Below, piece after piece: positions 7,126 through 15,081 of a DNA stretch of 15,169 nt. The position numbers and the translations under genes are program-made. Source of the DNA: CAVYHX01 sp963768415 (GTDB taxonomy: Bacteria > Pseudomonadota > Gammaproteobacteria > UBA9214); NCBI GenBank assembly GCA_963768415.1, contig CAVYHX010000002.1, positions 1 through 15,169 on the forward strand. Reading direction: 5' to 3'. The stretch's first letter is position 1. Every line of letters begins with the position of its first letter. The notes under the pieces are model-generated. The model had not been told where the DNA came from and did no database searches. It saw only the letters and a program-made list of their open reading frames with translations.

Positions 7126-7323
7126 TTAAACGAAAGGCAGCATACGGCGCACCAGGGCCGTGTCGGCCTCATGCACCTGCGCCGGCGAACCCAGCTGACG
7201 TTTACGCTTGCTGCTCTTCTTCGTCAGAATATGACGGCGATGTGACTGGCCACGCTTGAAGCTGCCGGAGCCGGTTTTTCTAAAGCGCTTGGCTGCACCG
7301 CGGTTGGTTTTTAACTTGGGCAT
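7126..7323 (-). CDS. rpmI: 50S ribosomal protein L35
   Basis: The 65-residue product is a very basic small protein beginning MPKLKTNRGAAKRFRKTGSG, the L35 signature, with RGQSHRRHILTKKSSKRKRQ in the centre. It is a structural component of the large ribosomal subunit. A purine-rich AAGGAAA directly precedes the ATG. The gene lies between infC and rplT, as in nearly all bacteria. The 178 bp upstream, longer than in a tight operon, hold repeats and a hairpin described separately. Confidence 0.97.
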   Translation of the reverse strand: MPKLKTNRGAAKRFRKTGSGSFKRGQSHRRHILTKKSSKRKRQLGSPAQVHEADTALVRRMLPFV

Positions 7324-7402
7324 TTCCTTAAATCTCCAAAATAATTAATTCATGATTCGGCAGTGTGCGGAACACCCCAAGGGCAATCCTTCAGATCATC
7401 AT

Positions 7403-7485
7403 CCCCGCATTACGGGATTGCTTCGCTGGCCGCTCCCTGCATCCCGCGGCACTTGTACATCCCTGTACATCGTGCCCGCAATGAC
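7403..7485 (-). repeat. Nested REP-like repeat between infC and rpmI
   Basis: The outer parts, minus strand GTCATTGCGGGC and AGCGAAGCAATCCCGTAATG, match the repeat type at 5451-5487. They are split by about 50 bp that include TGTACAGGGATGTACA and GCCGCGGGATGCAGGGAGC, a second repeat type. The CCCG-CATTA-CGGG end forms a short hairpin. The whole sits in the mRNA leader of rpmI. Confidence 0.5.
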
Positions 7486-7504
7486 GTGAACTGCGTTCAC
7501 GTCA
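7482..7504. other. Perfect 10 bp stem-loop on the infC stop codon
   Basis: TGACGTGAAC (7482-7491) pairs with GTTCACGTCA (7495-7504) around a three-base loop. On the mRNA its first three bases are the infC stop TGA. No T-run follows, so it is not a normal intrinsic terminator. It could protect the infC mRNA end or take part in a fold of the rpmI leader. Confidence 0.6.
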
Positions 7505-8026
7505 CTTGTTTTTCTTCGGCGCCAGCACCATGACCATCAAGCGCCCTTCCATCTTGGGTTCCTGCTCGACGGTCCCGTACGGATCGAGATCCGCCTGCAC
7601 CCGCTGCAGCAACTCCAGACCCAGCTCCTGGTGCGCCATCTCCCTGCCGCGGAAACGCAGGGTCACCTTGGTGCGATCACCGTCTTCAAGAAAGCTGATC
7701 AACTTGCGCAGCTTGATATTGTAATCGCCGATATCGGTACCCGGCCGGAACTTGATTTCCTTGACCTGGGTTTGTTTCTGCCGTTTCTTCGAGGTCTGGT
7801 GCTTCTTGTTTTCCTCGAACCTGAACTTGCCGTAGTCCATGACCCGGCAAACCGGCGGTTCCGCATTCGGTGATATCTCGACAAGATCGAGGTTGGCTTC
7901 GCTTGCTACAGCCTTCGCCTCTTCCAGCGAGACGACGCCGACCTGACCACCCTCCGCATCAATGACCCTGACCTGTTGCGCGAGAATGGAATCATTCACC
8001 CGATGTTGCGATTTTTTCGCGGCGAT
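7502..8026 (-). CDS. infC: Translation initiation factor IF-3, probable ATC start
   Basis: The product holds both IF-3 domains: the N-domain with VVSLEEAKAVASEANLDLVE and ISPNAEPPVCRVMDYGKF, a lysine-rich linker, and the C-domain with EIKFRPGTDIGDYNIKLRKL and TLRFRGREMAHQELG, ending VLAPKKNK. The first standard start in frame is a GTG at 7999, but the frame extends upstream as AAKKSQHRV, typical IF-3 N-terminal sequence, to an ATC at 8026. GGAGG lies eight bases before that ATC, inside the end of thrS, while GTG 7999 has no good site. The protein would then have 174 residues. IF-3 rejects non-standard start codons, and E. coli infC uses AUU for feedback control; the same logic fits here. thrS ends four bases upstream. 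Confidence 0.95.
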   Translation of the reverse strand: MAAKKSQHRVNDSILAQQVRVIDAEGGQVGVVSLEEAKAVASEANLDLVEISPNAEPPVCRVMDYGKFRFEENKKHQTSKKRQKQTQVKEIKFRPGTDIGDYNIKLRKLISFLEDGDRTKVTLRFRGREMAHQELGLELLQRVQADLDPYGTVEQEPKMEGRLMVMVLAPKKNK

Positions 8027-8029
8027 ACT

Positions 8030-9957
8030 CTAATCCTCCAAAACAGTACGGCCGTGGCTCGCGCTTTCGGCTGTCAGTCCTGCGGCAAGCTGTTCGATCG
8101 ACAGACTACCCAGATCCTCGCCACTGCGCGTGCGCACGGCCACGGTACCGGCTTCCGTTTCCCGATCGCCGACTACCAGCAGATAGGGAATACGCTGAAT
8201 CGTGTGCTCGCGGATTTTAAAGCCGATCTTCTCATTTCTCAAGTCCGATTTTACCCTCAGACCCTGATTTTTCAGGGTTTCTTCCACTTTCCGGGCAAAT
8301 ACCGCCTGCTTGTCGGTAATATTGAGGATTACGGCCTGCACCGGGGCCAGCCACAGCGGCAGGGCGCCGGCATAATGCTCGATCAGAATGCCGATAAAAC
8401 GCTCCAGCGAACCCAGGATCGCCCGGTGCAGCATCACCGGCACCTGCTTGCTGCCATCTTCGGCGACATAGTGCGCGCCCAGCCGGTCCGGCATGGAAAA
8501 ATCCACCTGAATGGTGCCCACTGCCAGACCCGGCCCAGGCAGTCCTTCAGGTTGAATTCGATCTTCGGACCGTAGAAGGCCCCCTCTCCCGGCTGCAGCT
8601 CCCAGTCCAGCTGCTTGTGCTCCAGCACCGCCTGCAGGGCCGCCTCGGCCTTGTCCCAGAGCTCATCCGCGCCGACGCGCTGCTTCGGGCCGGGTGGAGA
8701 ACTTCACACTGACCTCGGTAAAGCCGAAATCCGCATAGACCTCGAACAGCAGATCGATGAAGTCCGACACCTCGTCCTGGATCTGCTCCTCGGTGCAGAA
8801 GATGTGGGCATCGTCCTGGACGAAATTGCGCACCCGCATCAGGCCGTGCAGGGTGCCGGACGGCTCGTTGCGGTGACAGGAGCCGAATTCCGCCAGCCGC
8901 AGCGGCAGGTCCCGGTAGCTCTTCAGGCCCTGGTTGTAGATCTGGATGTGGCCGGGCAGTTCATCGGCTTGATGGCATAAGTCCGGTTTTCGGACTCCGT
9001 GGTGAACATGTCGTCCCGGAACTTGTCCCAGTGGCCGGATTTCTCCCACAAGCGAGCGGTCGAGAATCTGCGGCGTATGCACCTCCTGGTAGCCGTGCTC
9101 GCTCAGCATGCCGCGGATGTAGTCCTCGATCACCTGGTAGACCTGCCAGCCCTTGTCGTGCCAGAACACCATGCCCGGCGCCTCTTCCTGGGTGTGGAAC
9201 AGGTCCATGATCTTGCCGAGCTTGCGGTGATCGCGCTTCTCGGCCTCTTCCAGGCGGTGCAGGTAGGCCTTGAGCGCCTTCTTGTCCGCCCAGGCGGTGC
9301 CGTAGATGCGCTGCAGCATCTCGTTGTTCGAATCGCCGCGCCAGTAGGCGCCGGCCACCTTCATCAGCTTGAAGGCCTTGAGCTTGCCGGTGCGTGGGCA
9401 CATGCGGGCCGCGGCACAGGTCGATAAAGTCACCCTGCTCGTACAGCGACAGCTCCTCGATCCGCCGGGATGTCTTCGATGATCTCCGCCTTGTATTCCT
9501 CGCCCATGTCGCGGAAAAAAGTGACCGCCTCGTCGCGCGGCATCACCGTGCGCGCGACCGGCAGATCCTGTTTCGCCAGTTCGCCCATCTTCTTTTCGAT
9601 CGCCTCCAGGTCTTCCGGGGTAAAACTGCGCGCGTAGGCGAAGTCGTAGTAGAAGCCATCCTCGATCACCGGGCCGATGGTCACCTGCGCCTCCGGGAAC
9701 AGCGCCTTGACCGCCTGCGCCAGCAGGTGCGCGGTGGAATGACGGATGACCTCAAGACCATCGTCGTCGCGATCGGTGATGATCGCCAGCTCGGTGTCGT
9801 TCTCGATGACAAACGAGGTATCCACCAGCCGGCCGTCCACCTTGCCGGCCAGCGCCGCCTTGGCCAGACCCGGGCCGATGTCTGCGGCGACATCGTGAAC
9901 GGTGACTGCGTGATCGAATTCGCGGCGGCTGCCGTCAGGGAGGGTAATTATTGGCAT
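8030..9957 (-). CDS. thrS: Threonine--tRNA ligase; six single-base indels in this sequence
   Basis: The start ATG at 9957 has GGAG eight bases upstream. Order of parts: TGS domain (MPIITLPDGSRREFD), editing domain with HSTAHLLAQAV, catalytic core with LAEFGSCHRNEPSG and ILGSLERFIGILIEH, and the C-terminal anticodon-binding domain. The zinc ligands are visible: Cys in MNCPGH (only in the corrected frame), His in QDDAHIFC and His in VMLHRA. Reading continuously needs six changes: remove a base near 9459, 9395, 9049 and 8680, and add one near 8952 and 8518. The corrected protein has 641 residues, against 642 in E. coli. Every segment between indels is well conserved, which speaks against a decaying gene. 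It is the first protein gene of the operon and follows tRNA-Val. Confidence 0.92.
8035..8039 (-). promoter_or_regulatory. Ribosome binding site that decides the infC start
   Basis: GGAGG on the minus strand lies eight bases from the ATC at 8026 and within the last codons of thrS. It is the only strong site in front of the infC frame and supports the ATC start over the GTG 27 bases downstream. Confidence 0.7.
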
Positions 9958-10133
9958 GGTTTGCTCCAGTGGTGACCGATACGAGGGGCCACTTGAAATG
10001 TCAGTTCAGTTATGTATTAAATAATCAATATAATACAGATAGATAGAGAGGAAAGATCACAAACGACACTAACTGGGTTGCCGGCATGCCTGTGACTTGT
10101 ATTTTTCCCCTGTTATCCCGTTGTCGCATTGTT
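9958..10133 (-). promoter_or_regulatory. thrS leader and probable promoter region
   Basis: These 176 bp between tRNA-Val and thrS hold no gene. The part 10010-10055 is AT-rich, with -10-like hexamers on the minus strand (for example TATTAT in CTGTATTATATTG), in contrast to the GC-rich surroundings. I could not fit a good -35 box, so the exact promoter is open. No intrinsic terminator follows tRNA-Val, so transcription from the tRNA could run into thrS. Confidence 0.35.
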
Positions 10134-10210
10134 TGGTAGGCGCGAGTGGATTCGAACCACCGACCCCCACCATGTCAAGGTGGTGCTCTAACCAACTGAG
10201 CTACGCGCCT
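10134..10210 (-). tRNA. tRNA-Val (GAC)
   Basis: The 77-nt cloverleaf has acceptor AGGCGCG/CGCGCCT, D-arm AGCTCAGTTGGTTAGAGC, anticodon stem CCACC/GGTGG with loop TTGACAT (anticodon GAC), T-arm GGTTCGAATCC and encoded CCA. It lies upstream of thrS in the same orientation. Confidence 0.96.
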
Positions 10211-10265
10211 GCGAAGGGTGGGAACGATACAAGATAGAGGGGTCTGCTTCAAGCACAGCGCGGTG

Positions 10266-10785
10266 CCCGGGCCGCGATTAGTTATCCCATGCCATCGCGC
10301 CGATGGACGGCGCTCCCACAGTGGCTTTTTATAATCGCCTGTAGGAGCGGCCTCCTGGCCGCGATGGGTCCGACAATCGCGCCGAAGGACGGCGCTCCCA
10401 CAGTGGCTCTTAATAACCGCCTGTAGGAGCGGCCTCCTGGCCGCGATGGGGTTCCAGCCAATCGCGCCGAAGGACGGCGCTCCCACAGTGGCTTTTTATA
10501 ACCGCCTGTAGGAGCGGCCTCCTGGCCGCGATAGGGTTCCAGCCAATCGCGCCGAAGGACGGCGCTCCCACAGTGGCTTTTATAACCGCCTGTAGGAGCG
10601 GCCTCCTGGCCGCGATGGGGTTCCTGACAATCGCGCCGAAGGACGGCGCTCCCACAGTGGCTTTTTATAACCGCCTGTAGGAGCGGCCTCCTGGCCGCGA
10701 TAGGGTTCCAGCCAATCGCGCCGAAGGACGGCGCTCCCACAGTGGCTCTTAATAACCGCCTGTGGGGGACGCCGGGCCGCGCTGC
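10266..10785. repeat. Array of alternating REP-like hairpins, ~85 bp period
   Basis: Two hairpin modules alternate. Module 1, TGTAGGAGCGGCCTCCTGGC followed by CGCGAT, starts at 10340, 10422, 10507, 10591 and 10676, with worn copies at both borders (about 10266 and 10761). Module 2, ATCGCGCCGAAGGACGGCGC followed by TCCCACAGTGG, starts at 10294 (one variant base), 10376, 10461, 10546, 10630 and 10715. Spacing is 82-85 bp. Module stems are GCGGCC/GGCCGC and GCGCCG/CGGCGC, and the outer parts GTAGGAGC/GCTCCCAC complement each other, as in REP/BIME arrays of Pseudomonas and relatives. The array starts right after the uvrB stop codon and fills nearly the whole gap to tRNA-Val. Open frames that cross it are repeat artefacts. 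Confidence 0.93.
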
Positions 10786-10791
10786 CCTGAT

Positions 10792-12804
10792 TCAGTCCAC
10801 CACCCCCAGGCTGGCATGTTCGATATGGCGGATTTCGTCGCGCAGGCGGGCGGCGTCCTCAAATTCCAGGTTGCGGGCGTGCTCGTACATCGCCTGCTCC
10901 AGCTTGCCGATTTTCTTTGCCAGTTGTGCGGATGTCAGGTGACCGTATTCTGCAGTGGCCTCCGCCACCTGCGCGAATTTCCGCACCGACCCCGAACCCG
11001 GTGTCAGCGCGCCCTCCATGATGTCGGCCACGGACTTTTCAATGCCGCGCGGGGTGATGCCATGGGTCACGTTATAGGCACGCTGCGTTTCCCGGCGGCG
11101 ATTTGTCTCATCCATGGCCCGGCGCATGGAATCCGTCACCTTGTCGGCATACAGGATCGCCTTGCCGCGCAGGTTGCGCGCCGCCCGGCCGATGGTCTGG
11201 ATCAGCGAGCGCTCGGAACGCAGGAAACCCTCCTTGTCGGCATCCAGGATCGCGACCAGCGAGACCTCGGGCATATCCAGCCCCTCGCGCAGCAGGTTGA
11301 TCCCGACCAGCACATCGAACTCGCCCAGGCGCAGGTCGCGGATGATCTCGACCCGCTCCACGGTATCGATATCGGAATGCAGGTAGCGCACCCGCACACC
11401 GTGTTCGCCCAGGTAGTCCGTCAGATCCTCGGACATGCGCTTGGTCAGGGTGGTCACCAGCACGCGCTCGCCCGCGGCCACGCGCAGTCGGATCTCCGAT
11501 AACAGGTCATCCACCTGGGTCACGGCCGGCCGCACCTCGATTTCCGGATCGATCAGGCCGGTCGGGCGCACCAGCTGCTCCACCACCGCCCCCGCATGCT
11601 CCGCCTCATAGTTCCCGGGCGTGGCCGAGGTAAAGATCGCCTGGGGCGCCAGGCGCTCGAATTCATCGAAGCGCAGCGGCCGGTTATCCAGCGCCGACGG
11701 CAGGCGGAACCCGTATTCGACCAGGTTTTCCTTGCGCGAGCGGTCACCGCGGTACATGCCGCCCAGCTGCGGGATGGTGACGTGCGACTCGTCGATGATC
11801 AGCAGCGCATCGGGGGGCAGATAATCGAACAGTGTCGGCGGCGGCTCCCCGGCCTGGCGCCCCGACAGATAACGGGAGTAGTTTTCAATGCCGTTGCAAT
11901 AACCCAGCTCCGCCATCATCTCCAGGTCGAACAGGGTGCGCTGCTCCAGGCGCTGCGCCTCCACCAGCTTGTCCGCCTGGCGCAGCTCCTCGAGGCGCGC
12001 CTTGAGTTCCGCCTTGATCACATCGACGGCGCCCAGGATGACGGAGCGCGGCGTAACGTAATGGGTCTTCGGATAGATGGTCAGGCGCGGCACGCGCCGC
12101 AGGACCTCCCCGGTCAGCGGGTCGAACCAGGCCAGGGAATCGATTTCGTCGTCAAACAGCTCGATCCGCACCGCTTCGCCGTCCGACTCCGCCGGGAAGA
12201 TGTCGATGACCTCGCCGCGCACCCGGTAGGTGCCGCGGTGCAGCTCGACGTCATTGCGGGTGTACTGCAACTCGGCGAGACGCCTGAGCAAGGCGCGCTG
12301 GTCGGCCTTGTCGCCGCGCACCAGGTGCAGCACCATGCTGAGATAGGCGCGCGGATCACCCAGGCCGTAGATGGCCGATACCGTCGCGACGATGATGGTA
12401 TCCGGCCGCTCCAGCAGGGCCTTGGTGGCGGACAGGCGCATCTGTTCGATGTGCTCGTTTACCGAGGCGTCCTTTTCGATAAAGGTATCCGATGCCGGGA
12501 CATAGGCCTCGGGCTGGTAGTAATCGTAATAGGACACGAAATATTCCACCGCGTTGTGCGGGAACAACTCGCGCATTTCACCGTACAGCTGGGCCGCCAG
12601 CGTCTTGTTGGGCGCCAGGATCAGGGTCGGGCGCTGCACGGCGGCGATGACATGCGCGACGGTAAAGGTCTTGCCCGAGCCGGTGACGCCCAGCAGCGTC
12701 TGGTGCGCCAGGCCGTCCCGCAACCCCTCCACCAGGGCCTGAATGGCCTGGGGCTGGTCGCCGGCCGGTGTCAGGGAAGATTCCAGGCGAAAATGATCGG
12801 TCAT
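10792..12804 (-). CDS. uvrB: UvrABC system protein B (excinuclease subunit B)
   Basis: The intact 670-residue protein is the damage-verifying helicase-like subunit of nucleotide excision repair, loaded by UvrA and then bound by UvrC. Visible features are Walker A GVTGSGKT (about 39-46), the beta-hairpin region YFVSYYDYYQPEAYVPASDT, the DEAD-like motif LLIIDESH, the helicase motifs VLVTTLTKRMSEDLTDYL and GINLLREGLDMPEVSLV, QTIGRAARN, and a C-terminal UVR motif (LEQAMYEHARNLEFEDAARL) that binds UvrC. Length matches the family (about 670). It is monocistronic here, divergent from the aminotransferase gene with 77 bp between starts; no clear LexA box is visible in that gap. The REP array lies directly after its stop. 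Confidence 0.98.
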   Translation of the reverse strand: MTDHFRLESSLTPAGDQPQAIQALVEGLRDGLAHQTLLGVTGSGKTFTVAHVIAAVQRPTLILAPNKTLAAQLYGEMRELFPHNAVEYFVSYYDYYQPEAYVPASDTFIEKDASVNEHIEQMRLSATKALLERPDTIIVATVSAIYGLGDPRAYLSMVLHLVRGDKADQRALLRRLAELQYTRNDVELHRGTYRVRGEVIDIFPAESDGEAVRIELFDDEIDSLAWFDPLTGEVLRRVPRLTIYPKTHYVTPRSVILGAVDVIKAELKARLEELRQADKLVEAQRLEQRTLFDLEMMAELGYCNGIENYSRYLSGRQAGEPPPTLFDYLPPDALLIIDESHVTIPQLGGMYRGDRSRKENLVEYGFRLPSALDNRPLRFDEFERLAPQAIFTSATPGNYEAEHAGAVVEQLVRPTGLIDPEIEVRPAVTQVDDLLSEIRLRVAAGERVLVTTLTKRMSEDLTDYLGEHGVRVRYLHSDIDTVERVEIIRDLRLGEFDVLVGINLLREGLDMPEVSLVAILDADKEGFLRSERSLIQTIGRAARNLRGKAILYADKVTDSMRRAMDETNRRRETQRAYNVTHGITPRGIEKSVADIMEGALTPGSGSVRKFAQVAEATAEYGHLTSAQLAKKIGKLEQAMYEHARNLEFEDAARLRDEIRHIEHASLGVVD

Positions 12805-12881
12805 AAAGGTATTATCCGGGGAGCTGACTTTGCGTATGATTGGCGGCCGTTACATCAATCCACAGGATACAGGACACAGCC

Positions 12882-14072
12882 TTGGACAAACTCACTCTCG
12901 CAAACCGGGTACTGCGCGTCAAACCCTCACCGACACTGGCGGTCACGGCACGCGTTGCCGAATTACGTGCCGCCGGCAAGGACATCATCGGACTGGGCGC
13001 GGGTGAACCCGATTTTGACACCCCGGATCACATCAAGGCGGCTGCAATTGCAGCCATCAATGCGGGCTTTACGCGCTATACCGCCGTCGATGGCACGCCG
13101 TCCCTGAAACAGGCGATTATAGATAAATTCAGGCGCGATAACGGTTTCGAATACAAACCGGACCAGATACTGGTCTCCTGCGGCGGCAAACAAAGTTTTT
13201 ACAACCTGGCGCAGGCACTGCTCAATCCGGGTGACGAGGTCATCATCCCGGCGCCTTACTGGGTGTCGTACCCGGACATGGTGCGCCTCGCCGAGGGTGA
13301 GCCCGTCATTATCCGTGCGGGCGTCGACACCGGTTTCAAGATCACACCGGACCAGCTGCAAGGGGCCATCAACAACCGGACGCGGCTGTTCGTCATCAAC
13401 AGCCCCTCGAACCCGACCGGCGTGGCCTACTCGAAGGCCGAGCTCGGCGCCCTGGGTGAAGTACTGAAAATGCACCCCCATGTGCTCATCGCCACCGATG
13501 ACATGTACGAACATATCCTCTGGAATGAACTGCCGTTCTGCAACATCCTGAACGCCTGCCCGGAATTGTATGACCGCACCATGGTGCTGAACGGCGTCTC
13601 CAAGGCCTACGCCATGACCGGCTGGCGCATCGGCTATGCCGGCGGCCCGGCCGAGCTGATCAAGGCCATGAAGAAGGTCCAGTCACAAAGCACCTCGAAT
13701 CCGGCCTCGATCTCGCAGGCCGCGGCCCAGGCCGCGCTGGAGGGTGACCAGTCCTGCATTCAGCCGATGCTGACGGCCTTCAAGGAGCGCCACGATTATC
13801 TCGTCGCGGCATTGAACGGGATCCCCGGTATCAACTGTCTCCCGGCAGATGGCACGTTTTACTGTTTCCCGCACGTCGAGGCGGTCATCGACCGGCTGGA
13901 CGGCGTGAATGACGATATCGAGTTCGCGGAATACCTGCTCGATCATGCCGGCGTGGCACTGGTGCCCGGTTCCGCGTTCGGTGCACCGGGTTATGTGCGC
14001 TTCTCCTTTGCCATCGGCCTCGATGTCCTGAAAGATGCCATTGGCCGCATCACCGGTGCACTGAGCGGCTGA
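12882..14072 (+). CDS. aspC: Pyridoxal-phosphate aspartate aminotransferase, class I subgroup Ib, TTG start
   Basis: The 396-residue product is a fold-type I aminotransferase that interconverts aspartate and oxaloacetate with glutamate and 2-oxoglutarate. It begins LANRVLRVKPSPTLAVTARV, the usual N-terminus of the Ib subgroup (Thermus/Rhizobium type), followed by IIGLGAGEPDFDTP. Visible active-site parts are NSPSNPTG (about 173-180), D206 and Y209, the PLP lysine K241 in NGVSKAYAMTGWRIGYAGGP, and a C-terminal GYVRFSFA arginine. No ATG fits the N-terminus; the TTG at 12882 has AGGA seven bases upstream, while an earlier TTG at 12840 would add 14 residues that do not look like the family. Some Ib enzymes also act on aromatic acids or prephenate. 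The symbol is given by function; aatA would be an equal choice. Confidence 0.92.
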   Translation: MDKLTLANRVLRVKPSPTLAVTARVAELRAAGKDIIGLGAGEPDFDTPDHIKAAAIAAINAGFTRYTAVDGTPSLKQAIIDKFRRDNGFEYKPDQILVSCGGKQSFYNLAQALLNPGDEVIIPAPYWVSYPDMVRLAEGEPVIIRAGVDTGFKITPDQLQGAINNRTRLFVINSPSNPTGVAYSKAELGALGEVLKMHPHVLIATDDMYEHILWNELPFCNILNACPELYDRTMVLNGVSKAYAMTGWRIGYAGGPAELIKAMKKVQSQSTSNPASISQAAAQAALEGDQSCIQPMLTAFKERHDYLVAALNGIPGINCLPADGTFYCFPHVEAVIDRLDGVNDDIEFAEYLLDHAGVALVPGSAFGAPGYVRFSFAIGLDVLKDAIGRITGALSG

Positions 14073-14143
14073 GCAGTAACGAGCTACATTTACCCGGCAC
14101 GCCTGTGACAACCTGGTATCCATCCACTGTTATCACAGTACCC

Positions 14144-14179
14144 GTCATTCCCGCGAATGCGGGAATCCAGGAATCCTGG
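14144..14179. repeat. REP-like double hairpin downstream of the aminotransferase gene
   Basis: GTCATTCCCGCGAATGCGGG AATCCAGG is a common dispersed bacterial repeat. ATTCCCGC pairs with GCGGGAAT around GAAT, and the next bases CCAGG-AAT-CCTGG make a second small hairpin. No T-run follows. The remaining bases between 14073 and 14354 are AT-richer and show no gene or convincing promoter. Confidence 0.7.
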
Positions 14180-14354
14180 TTAATCCAGCCTGTTAATTAC
14201 TGAATTGCCGGGTTTTCATATTCGGATGTTTTGCCTGCATCCTCAGTATTCTCTTACACAACCATCCCGTAATCGCCGCTAGCACATCAGCAACACCGTA
14301 ATACACTACCGGTAAAGCAAAAGATTCATCACCCACGGATGGAGGATGACCCCC

Positions 14355-14924
14355 ATGGCAAGGCGACTGCGCGCAACGACTGGTCCGGATTTTCCGGGAA
14401 CGGCCCAGGACGGACTCACGCTGCTGGAATTACTGATCGGACTGGCTGTCGTCTCGATCGTAGCGCTGGGCGCCACGGGCAGCCTGGCGCAGTTGATCCA
14501 GCAAGGCCGTATGACCAGCGCGGTCAATCATTTCGTCAGTGCACTCCAGCTCGCCCGCAGCGAGGCGGTCAAACAGGGACAACAGGTCGTGTTGTGTCCC
14601 TCCGCAGACGGCGCCCGTTGCGGTGACAGCACGGATTGGATCGATGGCTGGATGCTGTTTGCCAGCGACAACCGCGAGCGGGAACCTGGCGAGCCCCTGC
14701 TCCAGCGCGGTACGCCCCTGCAGGCCGATATCTCGATGCGCTCCGGCAATCAGCGCAAGCGCATCGTCTACCAGCCGGATGGCAGCAGCGGCGGGACCAA
14801 CAGTTCATTTACATTCTGCGATCGCAGAAACCGGGCAAGCCCCAGGGTCATCTGCCTGTCCAACACCGGCCGGCCCCGGCTCACGCGGACACGCTGCGAC
14901 GGCGGTCCGGTTGCATGCAGGTAG
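14355..14924 (+). CDS. GspH/FimT-family type IV minor pseudopilin
   Basis: The start ATG at 14355 has GGAGG nine bases upstream; an ATG at 14346 touches that site and is less likely. The 189-residue product has a basic leader (MARRLRATTG...QDG), then LTLLELLIGLAVVSIVALGA, a prepilin-like N-terminus: cleavage would follow G20 and the conserved glutamate is at +5. The first residue after cleavage is Leu instead of the usual Phe. The hydrophobic helix is followed by HFVSALQLARSEAVKQGQQV, typical of the GspH/FimT domain, and a C-terminal part with paired cysteines (SFTFCDRRN, VICLSNTGRPRLTRTRCD). Such proteins prime assembly at the tip of type IV pili or type II secretion pseudopili. No other pilin genes adjoin it, so which machine it serves is unclear. 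Confidence 0.9.
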   Translation: MARRLRATTGPDFPGTAQDGLTLLELLIGLAVVSIVALGATGSLAQLIQQGRMTSAVNHFVSALQLARSEAVKQGQQVVLCPSADGARCGDSTDWIDGWMLFASDNREREPGEPLLQRGTPLQADISMRSGNQRKRIVYQPDGSSGGTNSSFTFCDRRNRASPRVICLSNTGRPRLTRTRCDGGPVACR

Positions 14925-14951
14925 CGCGGTACCGGGCCACAATGCGGTGCG

Positions 14952-14981
14952 TTGACCAAAAACCCCCCGATCCAGTATGAT
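14952..14981 (+). promoter_or_regulatory. tRNA-Asn promoter
   Basis: TTGACC (14952-14957) and TATGAT (14976-14981) are separated by 18 bp and lie 24 bp before the tRNA. The GC-rich stretch GCGCGCTC after the -10 box is the discriminator type seen in stringently controlled tRNA and rRNA promoters. Confidence 0.75.
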
Positions 14982-15005
14982 GCGCGCTCTTGCAAGCCCT
15001 GTTAT

Positions 15006-15081
15006 TCCCCGGTAGCTCAGTTGGTAGAGCGGGTGACTGTTAATCACTAGGTCGGCGGTTCGAGCCCGTCCCGGGGAGCCA
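15006..15081 (+). tRNA. tRNA-Asn (GTT)
   Basis: The 76-nt cloverleaf has acceptor TCCCCGG/CCGGGGA, D-arm AGCTCAGTTGGTAGAGC, anticodon loop CTGTTAA (anticodon GTT), T-arm CGGTTCGAGCCCG and encoded CCA. The 88 bp after it up to the window edge show no terminator or gene. Confidence 0.96.

Noticed and set aside
8030..9957. thrS as a set of separate small genes or a genuine pseudogene
   Set aside because: The four large fragments are consecutive parts of one ThrRS, with compensating indels and no other decay; one gene with sequence errors explains it better.
10282..10740. 152-residue repetitive protein on the minus strand
   Set aside because: It is the REP array translated; several overlapping frames give the same repeated peptide and the reading depends on array spacing.
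10266..10785. CRISPR array
   Set aside because: Repeat and spacer both recur, the units are hairpin modules of the REP type, and no cas genes are present.
11596..13107. 503-codon plus-strand frame opposite uvrB
   Set aside because: It is antisense to an intact, strongly conserved uvrB and runs into the start of the aminotransferase gene; such shadows are usual in GC-rich genes.
14144..14179. Intrinsic terminator of the aminotransferase gene
   Set aside because: The hairpins lack a following T-run on either strand and match a dispersed repeat type.
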